From Puffinus mauretanicus (lineage: Eukaryota > Chordata > Aves > Procellariiformes > Procellariidae): a stretch of 64,000 nucleotides of DNA. Made by a program: the position numbers and the translations under genes. Positions within the stretch are counted from its first letter, which is position 1. Each line of letters starts with the position of its first letter. The notes beneath the pieces are model-generated. The model made no database searches, was not told where the DNA came from, and saw only the letters and a program-made list of their open reading frames with translations. Below are positions 22,698-35,118 of this stretch, one piece after another. Location of the stretch: positions 620,001 to 684,000 of the forward strand of contig JAJKFH010003173.1 of assembly GCA_023333565.1 (NCBI GenBank). The letters run 5' to 3'.

Positions 22698-24532
22698 TCA
22701 GCAACCAACCTGCTGATAGAAGATTTAACAGAACAAACAGTTTAGGGTGTTTCTCTCTCACCTTTGCTTTTAAATATAAACCTGCTGTCTGTTGCTCATT
22801 GAAGCCTCTCCCTTCATTTTGTCAAGACATGTTAAAAGCTTTTGGGTAAGTCCTGAGAAAGGGTGGCCTAGGCAGGAACCCATCAACTGAAATTCCTCTA
22901 TGCAATCCTGGCTTATTTGAAATGCCTTTTATCAGGCAAGTTACAACGGGCTTATGACCATAAATGCCTAATGCACAGCTTCCAGCTATTAACCGCTTCA
23001 TACCTGGAATTCACAAAGCCAGTATGCCCAGGAGAGAAAATAAACAGCTGCAAGGCTGGCTTTGACTTCGGCTTCCTTCAGGAACAGCTCAGATTCTTAA
23101 GTAAAGATGCTTATCAACAAAATCTTGCATTAAAACGATAGTAATAAAAACTTGAAATACAAGCTCCAGGGACCCACCTCCAACAGCTAACTACCCCTCA
23201 ATCTTGAACAACCAATTTAAAGTAAATTAAAGGTTACCAGTATGGGGGTTTTTTCCCAACCTTTTAATGAGATACCACTTGGATTTCCTCCTCCCTGGTG
23301 AGAAGTCTTGAGAGTCACGCAGTGGTCTTTTGCATCTATCTGAGCAGTAACAAAGATCTGCTGCATCCTCAGAAGTAGCAAACCTTTAACTAAAGGTCAG
23401 ATAAAATTGTACTGGACTTCTCTGAACTTTAAAGTGAGCATATTTCTATATTTCTTTGGCTATAGGGGAACTAAGAGATAAAGATAGATGCTCTGAGCCA
23501 AAGCCCGTTGCATTTGTTACATTAAATGGACTTTGCATTAGGCCCAGTGATTGCAAGCCCTTGAAACTTTCAGTGCAATGCCCTGCATGCTTTCAAAAGT
23601 ACCACTAACTCATAATCCTGGTTAGAAAAGTATATAATAATTGTTTCACTGTAACATAAGCTTGTATTTAAAATTAAGCATAATTAAAAACTGCTTTCTG
23701 AAGCTCAGATCTGACACTAAATATGACTTCCAAAAGCAACACTCTTCTGCAACCCTTACCTGACCCAGGTGTTATGTCTGAAAATTACCTTTGCTTGGGC
23801 CTTTTTAGGAAACACTTCTACTCAAAGCATGCTATAAAGCATGCTCTGCTGTTCATTCAGGGGTTTCTATTTTTCTGCCTTATTCCGGTGTTACCCTCAC
23901 ATTTTTCCAAAGCCTTCACTTGAAATTGGCCGCTATTGGTTTTTAAAGGGAAAACAGCTTTGCATTTCTCTTGATTTTGAGCAACTTTTACAACACAGTA
24001 ATAAGTTAAATTTGTAGTTGGCTTTACCACTGTGCATTCCTCTTGGAGAGGAACCTGATTTTACAGCAGTAGCTGAAGTCATTTACAAAGCTCATGATTT
24101 TCTATTTCAAAAGCGAGTGAGAAGGCCTTTGGACTCTTCTCTTTTGCTGGTACACAATAGCTAGCATAAACAAGACATCCACAGAAGGGGCGAAAAGCAA
24201 CGTGAGCCCGCTGGCTCCTCTGATCCCAGAGATAAGCTCTGCCTCTTCAGGAGAGAGCTCATCTAGCCTAATAATTCAGCATCCATAATGCCACATAGCA
24301 ATACAGGACTTTTGGACTTCAAAGTACTTGGCAAACTTGTCAAACTAAAGCAAATTAAAACTTTCTCTGTAAGGAAAAATAACAAATATGACTGCTTTCT
24401 TAAATATTTCACTTTTTCATGGTATCTCTGGATAGGTAAGAAAACATTTTTCAAGTGATTTGCATAGAAAAATCAAGAGAAGAATTGACTGATTGAAATT
24501 AAGCTAAATTCTTACAAATGGTGTGTAGATGG
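22698..24532. other. Unique non-coding sequence
   Basis: AT-rich unique sequence, no gene seen. A fragment at about 24285-24360 (CTTCAAAGTACTTGGCAAAC) weakly recalls an ancient SINE tail but is not distinctive. Confidence 0.5.
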
Positions 24533-24620
24533 CAGCTCAAATCTGGTATTCATTGCATTAGTGTAAATCCAGAGCAACTCCATGGGTTCTAGTTGAATTA
24601 CACTGTTCTTAAAGGCCAGT
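24533..24620 (+). repeat. Relic of palindromic amniote MITE
   Basis: TTAGTGTAAATCCAGAGCAA followed by CTCCATGG corresponds to the half-palindrome 'GGTGTAAATCCGGAGTAACTCCATTGA' of a MITE-like family widespread in turtles and crocodilians and rare in birds. Downstream TTGAATTACACTG gives a remnant of the second arm. The family name and transposon class are not certain to me. Confidence 0.5.
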
Positions 24621-25439
24621 GATAACCACATAATTCTTGCCAGTTTAGGAAATATCTCTCCATGTACCATCAATTGCTTCTTTGAATAACTTTGCTATTA
24701 TTTATGACTTAAAATACCCATAGGAAATGTTTAAGAAGTTTGCATTTTTCCTTTTAAAGCTGTTTCCTGGCCTCAGTTTCCAAACAGCAAAGGACAGCTG
24801 CGTTGATGTTCATAGGGAATGAGCAGCGCTTCTGCTGTATGAAGGGTATTAATACCCTCATTACAGCATCCTGCATCTTCTCTCCAATGCAGCAGCCTTC
24901 CAAAGAAACCATCTTTACACAAAGTGACTCACAGCCATGACGCTCCCCCAGTTCACAACAGTTTTATACAATACATAAGAACACGTGGTCGTACCGTTCA
25001 CTCACCTGTCTTGGTTAACTAGGTACCAATCCCGTCTTGCAACTGCTTTACTTAACTTTAAACCAAAATAAAAAAAGACTAAGGAGACAGGAAACTAAAA
25101 TAAAGCAGCTGGTAAATAAATAATTTCGGGGGCTATTTCTTTTCTTCTTTTTCGTCCTTCTTTTGCACAGAATCCCAGAGGAGGTGACACAGAAGAAAAC
25201 GAATGGTCCTTTATTCGGGTGGCACTAAGCGTTGGGATGTCCTGTCCAGCCGGGTGGACTGGCAGCGAGGGAGAGGATGCAGCGGGGAGAGTTTTGCTAG
25301 GGGAGGAGAGGTAGGGAGAGGAGCGGAAAGGCGCGCAGGGCACTCCTTACACAAAAAAAGGGCAGGGGATCTTAAAAAAGTGGTGGAGCGCAGGGGAGAA
25401 GCTCTGCCCCCTTCCAGGTGGGGTCCGCAGGTGCAGTCT
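24621..25439. other. Unique non-coding sequence upstream of CpG island 2
   Basis: AT-rich until about 25220, then rising G+C and purine content toward the island. On the minus strand an AATAAA lies at about 25211-25216. No gene seen. Confidence 0.5.
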
Positions 25440-25690
25440 TTATTTGCGCGCCTGCTCAGGAGGCCGCGCTTACCCGCGGGCGCAGCCAATGGAGAGGGCA
25501 GCGCGCGGCGGCTCCTCCCCGCGCTCCGCGGCCGCCCGCGCTCCCTGCGCGGGGGCGCCCGGCCCCGCCGGGCCGAGGGGTCGGGGTCCCGCCGCCGAGG
25601 CTGGCCGGGGCCCGGCTGCCGGTGCAGCCGACCTGCTCGGTGCAGGGGCGCGGCCGGGGCGGCTGCGGCTGTGGCTTCATCCAGCTTCCT
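25440..25690. promoter_or_regulatory. CpG island 2, candidate promoter, possibly bidirectional
   Basis: I count about 37 CpG dinucleotides in the 240 bases 25441-25680, against near absence in the flanks. A classical CCAAT element lies near its left edge. On the plus strand a perfect GTAAGT donor at 25830-25835 would end a first exon of a few hundred bases starting inside the island. On the minus strand a good donor (CGG then GTAAGC) occurs at 25473 reading leftward. Both directions are therefore possible. Frames of 227 codons (plus, 25203-25886) and 175 codons (minus, 25211-25738) run through the island, but they are explained by the lack of stop codons in GC-rich sequence and match no protein I know. 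Confidence 0.75.
25483..25492 (+). promoter_or_regulatory. CCAAT box (NF-Y-type site)
   Basis: CAGCCAATGG is an excellent match to the NF-Y binding consensus and sits about 60 to 100 bases upstream of the densest CpG region on the plus strand, the usual spacing from a start site. NF-Y sites also work in reverse orientation, so this does not settle direction. Confidence 0.6.
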
Positions 25691-28600
25691 TCCCCCGCAT
25701 CCATTAGTTCTGCAAAAAGCACTGAAACTATCTAACACGAGCAGGCTGCTGTGCTTTTACATCTCCAAAGTGAACGTTTCTAGGCGGTCTTTTGCTCTCA
25801 AAGGACTTATTTTTAAAAGCATTAATACTGTAAGTGACCAATTTGGAAGAGAACACTTTAAGTTTTTGTCAGATCAAATTGCCTAACTTTTGTATTTGCT
25901 TTTCTGTGTAAGACACGTTTCGTTTTGCTTTTCCAGAGCTGCTAAGGAACTGGAAAACCTACTCTTGAGCATGCAATGCGTTGTGAGATTGGGGCCATAA
26001 TGTAATCCCTCTAAACTAGTAATTCAAGCAGCAAAAACCTGCCGTGGGAGTATCTCCTTGCAAAGAATTTGGATAGAAGAACTTTGTGAATGTAGGGATG
26101 CTCTGTCGTGGGCTTCAATGCAATGGTTTTAATTCCAGCTCTAAAGGAAGTCAGTTTATAGTGGGACTCCTAGAGTTGCTTTGTGTATTATGTGAATCTG
26201 TCTTTTTTTTTTCTTTTTTTTTTTTTTAAACCTTTACCTTTGCTTTCCTTTTCCTCGGGGTGGAAGGTGCCCAACCACCTGACTAGCACTGGTGGTGCCA
26301 TGTGGGAGTGGGCACGGTACTCCCAGAGCTGGGTCTGCCCTTCAGCCTCCCAAACCATCGCTGTGGGAGAGCTCTGCAGGCCAGGCAGGTGCCCAAAGTT
26401 TGCATTTATAAAAAATATTCTGGAAGGCAGATTACTTCTGGATCTTTTAAGTCTACTAATCTGCACAAGTCAAAATAGTTCAATTAGTTTGCCTTTCCAG
26501 TGGAGCAGGGTGTAGATAACTAAGTAAACAAAAAAAATTAAATTTCACTTCTTTATTTCTTTTTGTAGTGCTAACAACTTACTACCATTCTTCCACACTG
26601 TTTTCTATGTTTCCTTACATGTTTTCCATGTAAGGACTGCACATGAATCCTGCTTTTCTGTTTGTTCGTTGGGTAAACCAGAGATTCTAAATTCAGGCTG
26701 CTTTGGTTATGACACAGGTCACAAGGTTGCTGCTTTAATTTTGACTGTGCTAAATTGCACTGAGCAGCAGTGTCCATCGTGACTACCCACAATTATGAAT
26801 GAAAAGTTCTGATTTTTTTGCCACACATTTTAAATGTGGAGGTGAACACATCAGTCTATAAATGTGTCTGCTGGAATACTTTTAGAGAAAAGGAAGTCAG
26901 TGTTTTTCATATGAGAAATATGTACTGAATGTTATCACTATTCCTTGCTTGCTTTTATTTTCTTAGGGCTGTGTGAAACAATAAGCCAAGCTCTGCACAA
27001 TTTTGCACTGCGGCACAGTTTGAATCCGGGGCTGTAGTTCTTTTAGATACAAATCAGTTTGTTATGTGTTTTATTTGCTACTGCAAAATAACAAATACCT
27101 TTAAAGTTTACAACTACTACTGTCAAGGACAGATATGGTGGGACTGGCTATGGCATGGATAGCTGGGTAGGAATGTAATATTGTTCCGTAATACCCAGTC
27201 ACTTCAACTATCAGTTCCCTTAAACTTTCAACACGTACCCGTTAGGTGGAAAAAGCTGCCAATGCATCATAAAACTGCTGCTGCAAGCTCTCAAACCCTG
27301 CTGATGGAAATATGTTAGGGGATGAAGGCTTCCCTGCAGTATCTGAAAGGAGCATTCCACCATTTGGCTTCCAAGAAGGAAACCTGTGTGGTCTTGAAGG
27401 CTTGTCAGCTTTGACCTCTAAAGTTGTCCAATAAACGGAATCAAATTATTTACTTGGTCTGCAGGTTTGAGACATCAAACACAGCAGAGGAAAGCTCAGG
27501 GCCATGTCTCCTGAAATTGCCCACTGTATATTCAGTCCACAAGCAGGTGGAGAATAATTACTTGAGGGTTTTTCCCCGTTCGCCTCCGAAGCTTATTTAT
27601 GATTGTGAAAAACATCTTTATAAAGCAACTGCCTACATAGGAGTAAGGATTAAATGGAGCCCTCAAACTATGCATTCTTAATATTTCCCATCACAGAAAA
27701 ATGAACCACAGAGTAACACTGTGTTTCACTTTTATTTTGCATGGTTTCTTTGACTCTGCTGTGCTGCAGTGTAACCAGCCTTCCTGCACCCTTTCCCTGT
27801 GCAGCACTTACTCTCCCACATGCATAAAAGGAAAACCAGCTTGTAACCTTTCTGAAGTGAAGCCAAAAAACCTCGTTTGATCATAGGGAGTCATCTTCCC
27901 CGCTCCGTTCTCCTGCAGTCTCCTCAAACCATAGCTGTGGTGAGAGTAGTGTTTGCAAGTCGTCTGTGGGAGCATGTCAGTCTTGCTCAACACTGACACG
28001 AGCATGTGCATTATTCAGTCAGTCCGTTTCTTCAGCTGTTCTTGTCTCTGTGGAGATGGGCACGTGCTGAAGCTTATTGCTGTGAATAGCGAGAAATACT
28101 TGTTGCAAAATTAAGACTTAAGGCTTGTAAGAAAGTCTTTTTATTCCAGTACAATAGAGAAAAGGAGAAAGATTGAGACTTGCTTAGGTTTCTTTGAGAT
28201 TTATCCCTGTACCATCACCTAACCACTTGTTTGCAACTACAGTTCTATGATTTGAATTACCAATTACTGTTACTTCTTTTTAAAGCCTGCTTCACAAGTA
28301 TTCTTGTTTTCTGATGGTAGCTGCTCAGAAATGTATGTTCTCATTTACATTACAGCAATACAGGAAACATGTAGTGTTTCACCATTCAGATGAGTTCTGC
28401 TCATCCCTGACAAGCAGATGTCTCTGAGGTAGAATAGGGCAACTTTAAGACTGCATCTACTGCAACTTGCAAGGAAAAAGGCAGAACATGCCAAAATGTT
28501 TCCAGGGCATTTGTCCTGATGAATTCATGTCTACGCTAAATGACATTAGATCCTTAATGGCTTGGTGTAGTCAAGACTCTAATCTTACCCCTCATTCAAC

Positions 28601-31600
28601 AAAACATCTGTACAGGGGTCAATCAACTGATGACAGGTTCCAGTAATTTTATTTCAAATATTCTCAGCCATAATTGCTTATTTGTAACTTGCAGAGGAAA
28701 GAAAACTGATTACACCAACCTCTCTTTTCATCTTCACCCCATCCCCAGGCTCCATGCAAGTTTACTTTCTCCCTTTCACTTCCAGATTTAAAAGAAAACA
28801 CTGCCTCTGTTCTGTTCCCATTCCCCCTTTGGCAATGGGAGTTGGCATGAGCTAGCACACCTGGTTTTGCAGTGCAGTTAAGTATCTGGCTCTTCCACAT
28901 TAGTACGTTTGGCTCTTTTCTTCCTTTAGAGGCATCTGATTCAACTGCGGTATATGTATCCTTGGCAGTCCTGTGCATCTTTCCTGAGAGTTCAGTATTA
29001 ATGAGCTTGCAGCAGAGCACGAGGGCTCCCAGCTTCTCCTCGCTGTGATATTCGGGGAACAGGACTTCTTCCATGCTCAAAAGCTCGCAACCTCTGGTTG
29101 TGGGGAGTATTTGGCAAAGCAAGCCAGAGCAGGTAGGGTCAGTGGCTACTCTGAGTAAAGTCCAAGAGTGGAACAAATAGCAGATAGTGTTTCCAAAGTA
29201 GAGAAGTTACAAGAAAGGTGCCTGCGGGTGCTAGGACTCAAGGACTCTGCGCTCCTTGCAGAGAGCTCCCTGCACAGAGGTAGAGATCTTGCCCTGTTAT
29301 TTTCAGCAGAGCTCCTCTCAAGCTGAACCAAATAAATACAAATGCAAATAAATATATGGTAGTATAACAGAGCATTGCACTTTTCATTGTGTTATGACTT
29401 CTGGGAAAAAAAAAAAAATTGAGACTTTAGAATCTTTTTGTCCAAGTTTGGTTTTGCCATTTTCCCGGTGTTCTCCTCTTTCATCACTGAAGAAGTAAAA
29501 CAAAAAAGTAAGCAGAAAAAGGAAAGGATGGAAAATAGAGAAGCAGAGGAAGAAAACCATTTTCCGGGAGATTTAATTCTGTCTTTGCGGCAGGGAACAT
29601 TTCCATGAAAATATTTGCTTCTGTAAAAGAAGGAAGTTTTTGAGGAAAAATTATTTGTACATTTTTTTTTTGCTCGGCTTCACTTAATTGCTTCAGAAGG
29701 TACCATTCACTTAAGACACCACTGAAAAGAGCCAACAAGCTGTAACCTGCTCTCCTGCACTGTTACTTCTAGGTGCAATGTCCATGTTTCAACACAGCGC
29801 TCGGGGCTTATAAAAGGATGCTGGTGACACATCACGTTAGCTCTGTATTTCCCACCAATGTTTATGGGATGGCAAACTAAGGCTGAGTTTAAGAGCATGC
29901 CTGCAGGTGCTGAGACACTGGAAAGGAGCTTTCTGCCTTTCCAGTAAAGTAGAAAGCTGGAAACCTCGATGTTTCTTCCATGGTGTTTTTCATTTTGCTG
30001 TTTCAGACTCGCGCATTCTCAGCGGCGTGAAGTGTTAACCAGCTAAATCCTGATGCATTAAACTAGGAAAAAGAAGGAAGCACAACCTTTAACTGTATAT
30101 AAGATAGTCTTTTGTGCTGTTTCAGTAACTAGAAAAATAACAGCCCCCAACAGTGTTCATGTGATGCAGGTTTGTGTCAGGGGAGAAAAATGATTTTTGA
30201 CAGGAACAACTGAAGTAGTACATAAATTTGAGCATTCACAAAATGTCAGGCCTAAAGCCATTGATGGTGCGGGTGTCAGGATGCAATTGTGTTGCTGAAG
30301 TGAGCTAATATGGACACGAAGCTCCTTGAGAAGACAATGAGGCGCCTCCATGCCAACATATCTTCTCTCGCTAGATGATGTGCTGGTGTATATTAATTTC
30401 TGTGTAAAAACTATGCTCTCTGCCAGCATAGCTGCACCAGTACAAGATCCCTGCAGGGACCGAAGCTGCAGCATGGCGGTGTGGCTTATGCTGCCGCTCC
30501 AGAGCACCTTTGGGGGGAGAAGGAGACTCGGCAGCTGCTGCCCCATCTCTGCTAAGGCTTTCCGAAAGGGCTGTCTTAAGGGAAGGGCTTAAATAACCTT
30601 CAAAGGAAATAATTAAAGATTGATTATGCCTTAATTGTAAAACAGTATCCCAAGGCTCTAAAGGTAGCAGGCCTTTTCTCCTCTTTCTTTGAAGATTAGA
30701 CAGAATGGCCGTGTTTCAATTACTGGGAGGTTACTTGCATTTTCTGTGTCTGCAAGAGGTCTAGAACTGAAATTTATAGTAATTCTTGAATTTCTACTTT
30801 AGAACATAACTATACGCTATTAAATTTTTGCTTAGTCTTTCGATCTGGGTTTAAAAACAGCAGCATTTGAAGATGAATAAAATGCAAGCTTTGGTTGTCA
30901 ATTTATCTCTTCCTGCATTTGTTACAGTTCTGCAATAACACATCGCTCCCTGGCTGGCATTTGTGAGTAACCCTAAAAGCCAAACGGCTTTATGGACAGT
31001 GCACGGATTAGTGTGTGTGAGACAACTTCCACAAACCACACGTGGGTAATTGATCAGACCAACAAACAATCTTAACAGAGCGTTTCGGCTGGGGTAGCTC
31101 AGACTCATTGCTCTCAGTGAGTTTCAGATGTAAAGTCTGTCTAAACCTTATTGAACAAAGATATTTGTGCTGAGATGCGTGTTCCAGACCTGCATGCCAT
31201 AGAGCCATCAGGCAAAATAGACTCTGCAGTGACAGGTCACTTCAGAATTAAAACTCTCTGTGCACACTTGGGTCTGCATGCTTGGTTTGATAGCGAGAAG
31301 GCAGAATGTATACTCCTGCTGACAAGACTAATGCAACAGTAATTTAAAAATAAACCTTTTAAGCTGATGTATGTGGCCTAAAGCCACCAGAGCACTGCTA
31401 AGGAGAGTATACTTTTCAGTTTTATGTTTGGAGGAAAAAAAAAAGGCAAGAAAAAAGTCTTGGCATCTACCCTCACAGGGAATGAACTTGACTTCTCTGT
31501 GAATTTTAATGCCTTAGTGCCCTTTTAATGCCCTGAATGAAACATTTGGCATTGTTTTAGCTGTCGATCTGTGGAGGTCTCTACCTCTCTGTACACAGCT

Positions 31601-34600
31601 GTGTTTTAAGAGCCCTGTTTGCCTGTTCCTAGGCTGGAGTCTCGCTTGCTGCATGCTCCTAACCAAATGAAGAAACTGATGGCAGAAATTCAGGGCTAAG
31701 GAGGGAACATATCAGGAAGCTGATATAATTGAATCACAGATACAGCTATATGTCTGTAGAGATCTGTGTTATTTATACTATAGAAATGTACAGAGAAACA
31801 TAGCACAGGGTGGAAAATTAAATTATGCAGAAACCCATTTCCTGGAAAACATGGAAATAATATTCCTCCTTCTGTTCTGTAGTTTACAGCAATGCTAAAA
31901 AGTTAGATTCCACAATAACAGGCACTTTAAAGAATCTGATATAACTCCTCTGTGTGGGAGGGACAGAGGATAGCTTGTTTTCCAAGGAATCTGTGGACTA
32001 CAGGCACTTTTTTTTTTAAAAAAAAACTAGGAAAGCCATGAACAATAAAGCCAAGCCTCTCTGAAAGCACTATGGGCATACATCTGTAGCTGCATGACCT
32101 GTAAGTCAGCAGTATGTCTGAGGAAGATAAATGAATTATATTGCTGTAAACCCACTATAATAGGAGACTCAGACCCCAAAATTACACAAAGCCCCCACCC
32201 TCAGGAAGGAGTCGGTATCTTAGTTATTATACCTAAATGAAATGCACTGCCTGCTTTTTTAGAAAGCTTTTCCTAAAAGTTGTTGGGTTTTAGTTTCGTT
32301 CCTGTTACCTGGCTCAAACAGGCCATTCCTGGGAAGCTCTGTCAGTGTACAAATAGAAGAAGAGAATATTAGATTTCACAATTCAGGAAACAAAGCAGCA
32401 TGAAGGCAGTTTTGCAGCTGGCAGGCTAATGCTTGAGCGTGACAGCACGTTAGTAAGCAGGGTGTTGCGATGTGTGAGGCTGATCTTATGGTTTCAGAAG
32501 CAGCTAAGTCTGACTTCTACCATCTTCATACTTAGGGCATGGATGGGAACGCTGCTGGCGGGTCTGACATTATTTGCAGATACAGTTTTCTCCCAGTTCT
32601 TGCAATTGTTTATCTGTGATTCCATGCAGGCTAGGCTTTGTTTCCTGCGGTGACGCTTCCGTTACTTTTAGCATGTGCTAGCATGTTCCTTTTAAAGAGG
32701 AACGTAGAAAGCCATACAGCCATGGCTGTGCCCTTTCTGGGCCAGTTTCTAAATAATGGATTTGGGCACAAGCATCTTTCAGACCCCTGATCTTGGCTTT
32801 GCTCTCTTGGTGGAGCACAAGCTTGGGGGAAAATTGTAAGCTTTGCTCTGCCGTTCTGTGCAAAGGGATACGCTAGCCTTTAGTGAAAAACTACTTGCAC
32901 TAGTGAAAAATGTTTATATCTCAGTTTGTATGAAACAATTATTAGATAAAGCAGTGTTATTTAGTACTTGTGCCTTCTTGGTTGTTTTCTGGGAAACTTA
33001 AGGTTTCTTGTGAAATGGTGTGCACTGCTGTACTGGGATTATGCAATCGCTGCTTATGAGTACATATGTGTTCACAGAGCAAAAATACCAGCAGTTGTTC
33101 TGACTCCGTCCTTGTAAAACTAAAAGTGCTGACAAAGCTGAGTTTCAAAATGTAGTAGTGAAAAACTTGTGTTTAGTTTGGATAAGTATCCTTGGCTTCT
33201 GGAGGCTTTTTCAGAATGTTCTAGCCTTTTCTGATATTTTTTCTAAATCCATTTACTGGTAACGTTAAGAAGTTGGGATGTGGCAAAGAGGTTTTTTTAA
33301 TGACTTGAGTGAAGCTGAAAATACTGAGAAACGTGTTTTCTGTTTTGGGTTCTTTCTGCATTTTTACTGACTAAAAGTAGGAAACAACTCTTCAGAAGTT
33401 TCTGCAGGTGTTGACTACGCATCTGCTTGTGACTGTGTGCTGGGGGAAAAGTCTCTCCTAGCATTTGACATGTGTAATTAAGAGAGATCCTCGGAGAAGT
33501 GACCGTGTTGAGGACAGACTTAGCAACGCAGGTTCTGGTTCGACCCACTCCCCCCTTTAACCCCTTCCCCGTGACCTTGGTGCCCATCCCCAGCATCTGC
33601 TCCCTGCCAAGCTTGCTTTGTGGGGTGCGCACGTTCCCCATGCTTGCTTCCTGGTGGGTCAGAGACAGACCTTCCTGTAAGCCGGCTCCTCAGAGCTGTT
33701 CCAGCATGCCGAGCTGCAAGGCTTTGTCAACTCATTCCTGGCCTTTTGTCTGCAGCTCAGAGTGCAGTTTGTGAGTAACCTGAGCCCTTCCCTTTCCCCG
33801 ACATGAAGGTACATGCTGGCTTATCTGAGCAGCAATTCCAGCCTGGGCCAAGGACACGCCTTTGGGAACGCTCCTTTCTTTAGCCTTATTCAGCTTTGCA
33901 TTGTCTCGACTTGTTCTGCGATGCTCTCTAGGCTAACAGTGCATCTGTGAGCGAACCATACGTGTGAGCTTTCCATTCCCGGTAATGCCCGTTCAAATCC
34001 AAAGAAAACGACTTAGCATCTGAGTGTAGCCATGCTTTGGTCGGTTGGCGTGCCACATACGATGGCTTCTGAAAAGCTGGGGCAATCTAGACACTGCTGT
34101 GGGTAATGTGTATTCATGTGCATGGACCCCAGCTTTAGTTGGGTGTGTTAAAGTAACACCCAGATTCTTTTATATGGTGTCTAAATAAATAATTTTTAAT
34201 TTGAGGCTTCATTCTTCCGACCAAGTCTAGTATTAGCAGCGTTTAGGAACATGCACAAGGAGACTGGCAGCTGTTTAACGCAGGCTGAAATGTGAAGCTT
34301 GCTGTGTTGAAGGAAAAAGCAATTGTTTCCATTTCTGTGTCCGTAGGAGACATCTCCAAAGGCAAAATCACTTTTTTTGCGGGGGTCTTTGAAACTCTAG
34401 TTGAAGGGAGGCCCCATGCAGACCCTGTACCGTATCCCACCTGAAAACGCAAGGAAGAGGTGAAGCACAGCTGGAGGCTGTACTGCAGGGTCAAAGGCAG
34501 CACGGTTCAGGAGGGGCTCAGGGGTGAACTCGCAAGTCGGGGTTGTCAAAGGGGGCCCCTACAGCTCTCTTCTGTCTTCCTGCGTGTGGGAACGATTGCA

Positions 34601-34920
34601 CCTTTCTCTTCAGAGCCGTATATTAAAATAAGAGATGGATAATTTTAACCATTCTGCATAATAGCTGATGTTCTGATCTTTATGTAGATCGGGGGGAACA
34701 GAGGAGTGTTCGTATATGCGTGGCTTTAGTTGAGCAGGAGATGAAAGGGTTCAGAGAAGTATTTAAAGTATATGCCTCAGCTTTGCTGGAAGTCACAGAG
34801 ACTGAGGCCTAGCCAACACTAATAATGCTAATTTAATTATTTTGGTTAGAAGTGTGATGGATGTTTTTACCAGGGCAGTTACTTAGACACATCCCCACGG
34901 GTGGTGAGTTGCAAGCTTGC
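25691..34920. other. Long unique non-coding stretch
   Basis: No gene recognised in about 9 kb. It contains a T-rich run (26203-26227), a 13-A run (29406-29418) and a T10A9 junction (32008-32026). The 170-codon minus-strand frame at 28664-29176 has no domain I recognise. At about 30340-30455 the phrases TGCCAGCATAGCTGCACCAG and GTGCTGGTGTATATT hint at another palindromic MITE but are not enough to call. Confidence 0.5.
32008..32026. repeat. T10A9 junction
   Basis: A run of ten T directly followed by nine A, nearly a perfect palindrome. Such rigid A/T tracts disfavour nucleosomes. Confidence 0.9.
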
Positions 34921-34985
34921 CTCACTTCAGTGGAGCTCTGGATTGACAAAACAGAGTTGTGTTAGAAATGGCACCAGTGTAACAC
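34921..34985 (+). repeat. Relic of palindromic amniote MITE
   Basis: CACTTCAGTGGAGCTCTGGA followed after about 25 diverged bases by GCACCAGTGTAACAC matches the right half of the 'TGACTTCAATGGAGTTACTC..TTTACACCAGTGTAAC' palindrome. It is the same broad family as the relic at 24533. Confidence 0.5.
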
Positions 34986-35004
34986 CAAACCTGCACACGC
35001 TCTG

Positions 35005-35118
35005 CATGGGCTTCACTGATTTCAGTGGGGTAACTGGGGAAATAAACTCTGTTGGCAAGGTCTGAAGCACGTGGTTTAAGTTGCATACGTCTTAGAGTGC
35101 TTTGCTGAATCAGGACTG
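35005..35118 (+). repeat. Relic of a second palindromic MITE family
   Basis: TTCACTGATTTCAGTGGGGT at about 35011-35030, then GAAGCACGTGGTTTAAG, then GAGTGCTTTGCTGAATCAGG at 35095-35114. Together they follow the right half of a sauropsid element that reads 'TTGACTTCAATGGGAC..AAGCACGTGCTTAAGTTAAGCATGTGCTTAAGTGCTTTGCTGAATCAGG'. The final 20 bases are almost identical to that remembered consensus. The element sits only about 20 bases from the preceding relic. Confidence 0.6.

Noticed and set aside
24757..24790. CTGGCCTCAGTTTCC, matching a MIR core word
   Set aside because: The 15-base match is isolated; the expected continuation is missing.
25203..25886. 227-codon plus-strand frame and overlapping 175-codon minus-strand frame through CpG island 2
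   Set aside because: Several frames on both strands are open at once, as expected where GC-rich sequence lacks stop codons. The Arg/Pro/Gly/Ala composition mirrors the base content and there is no known domain.
28664..29176. 170-codon minus-strand frame
   Set aside because: No domain, no splice or promoter context; within chance expectation for the best frames in the window.
32881..32910. Direct repeat TAGTGAAAAA, 20 bases apart
   Set aside because: Ten-base A-rich repeats are common by chance.
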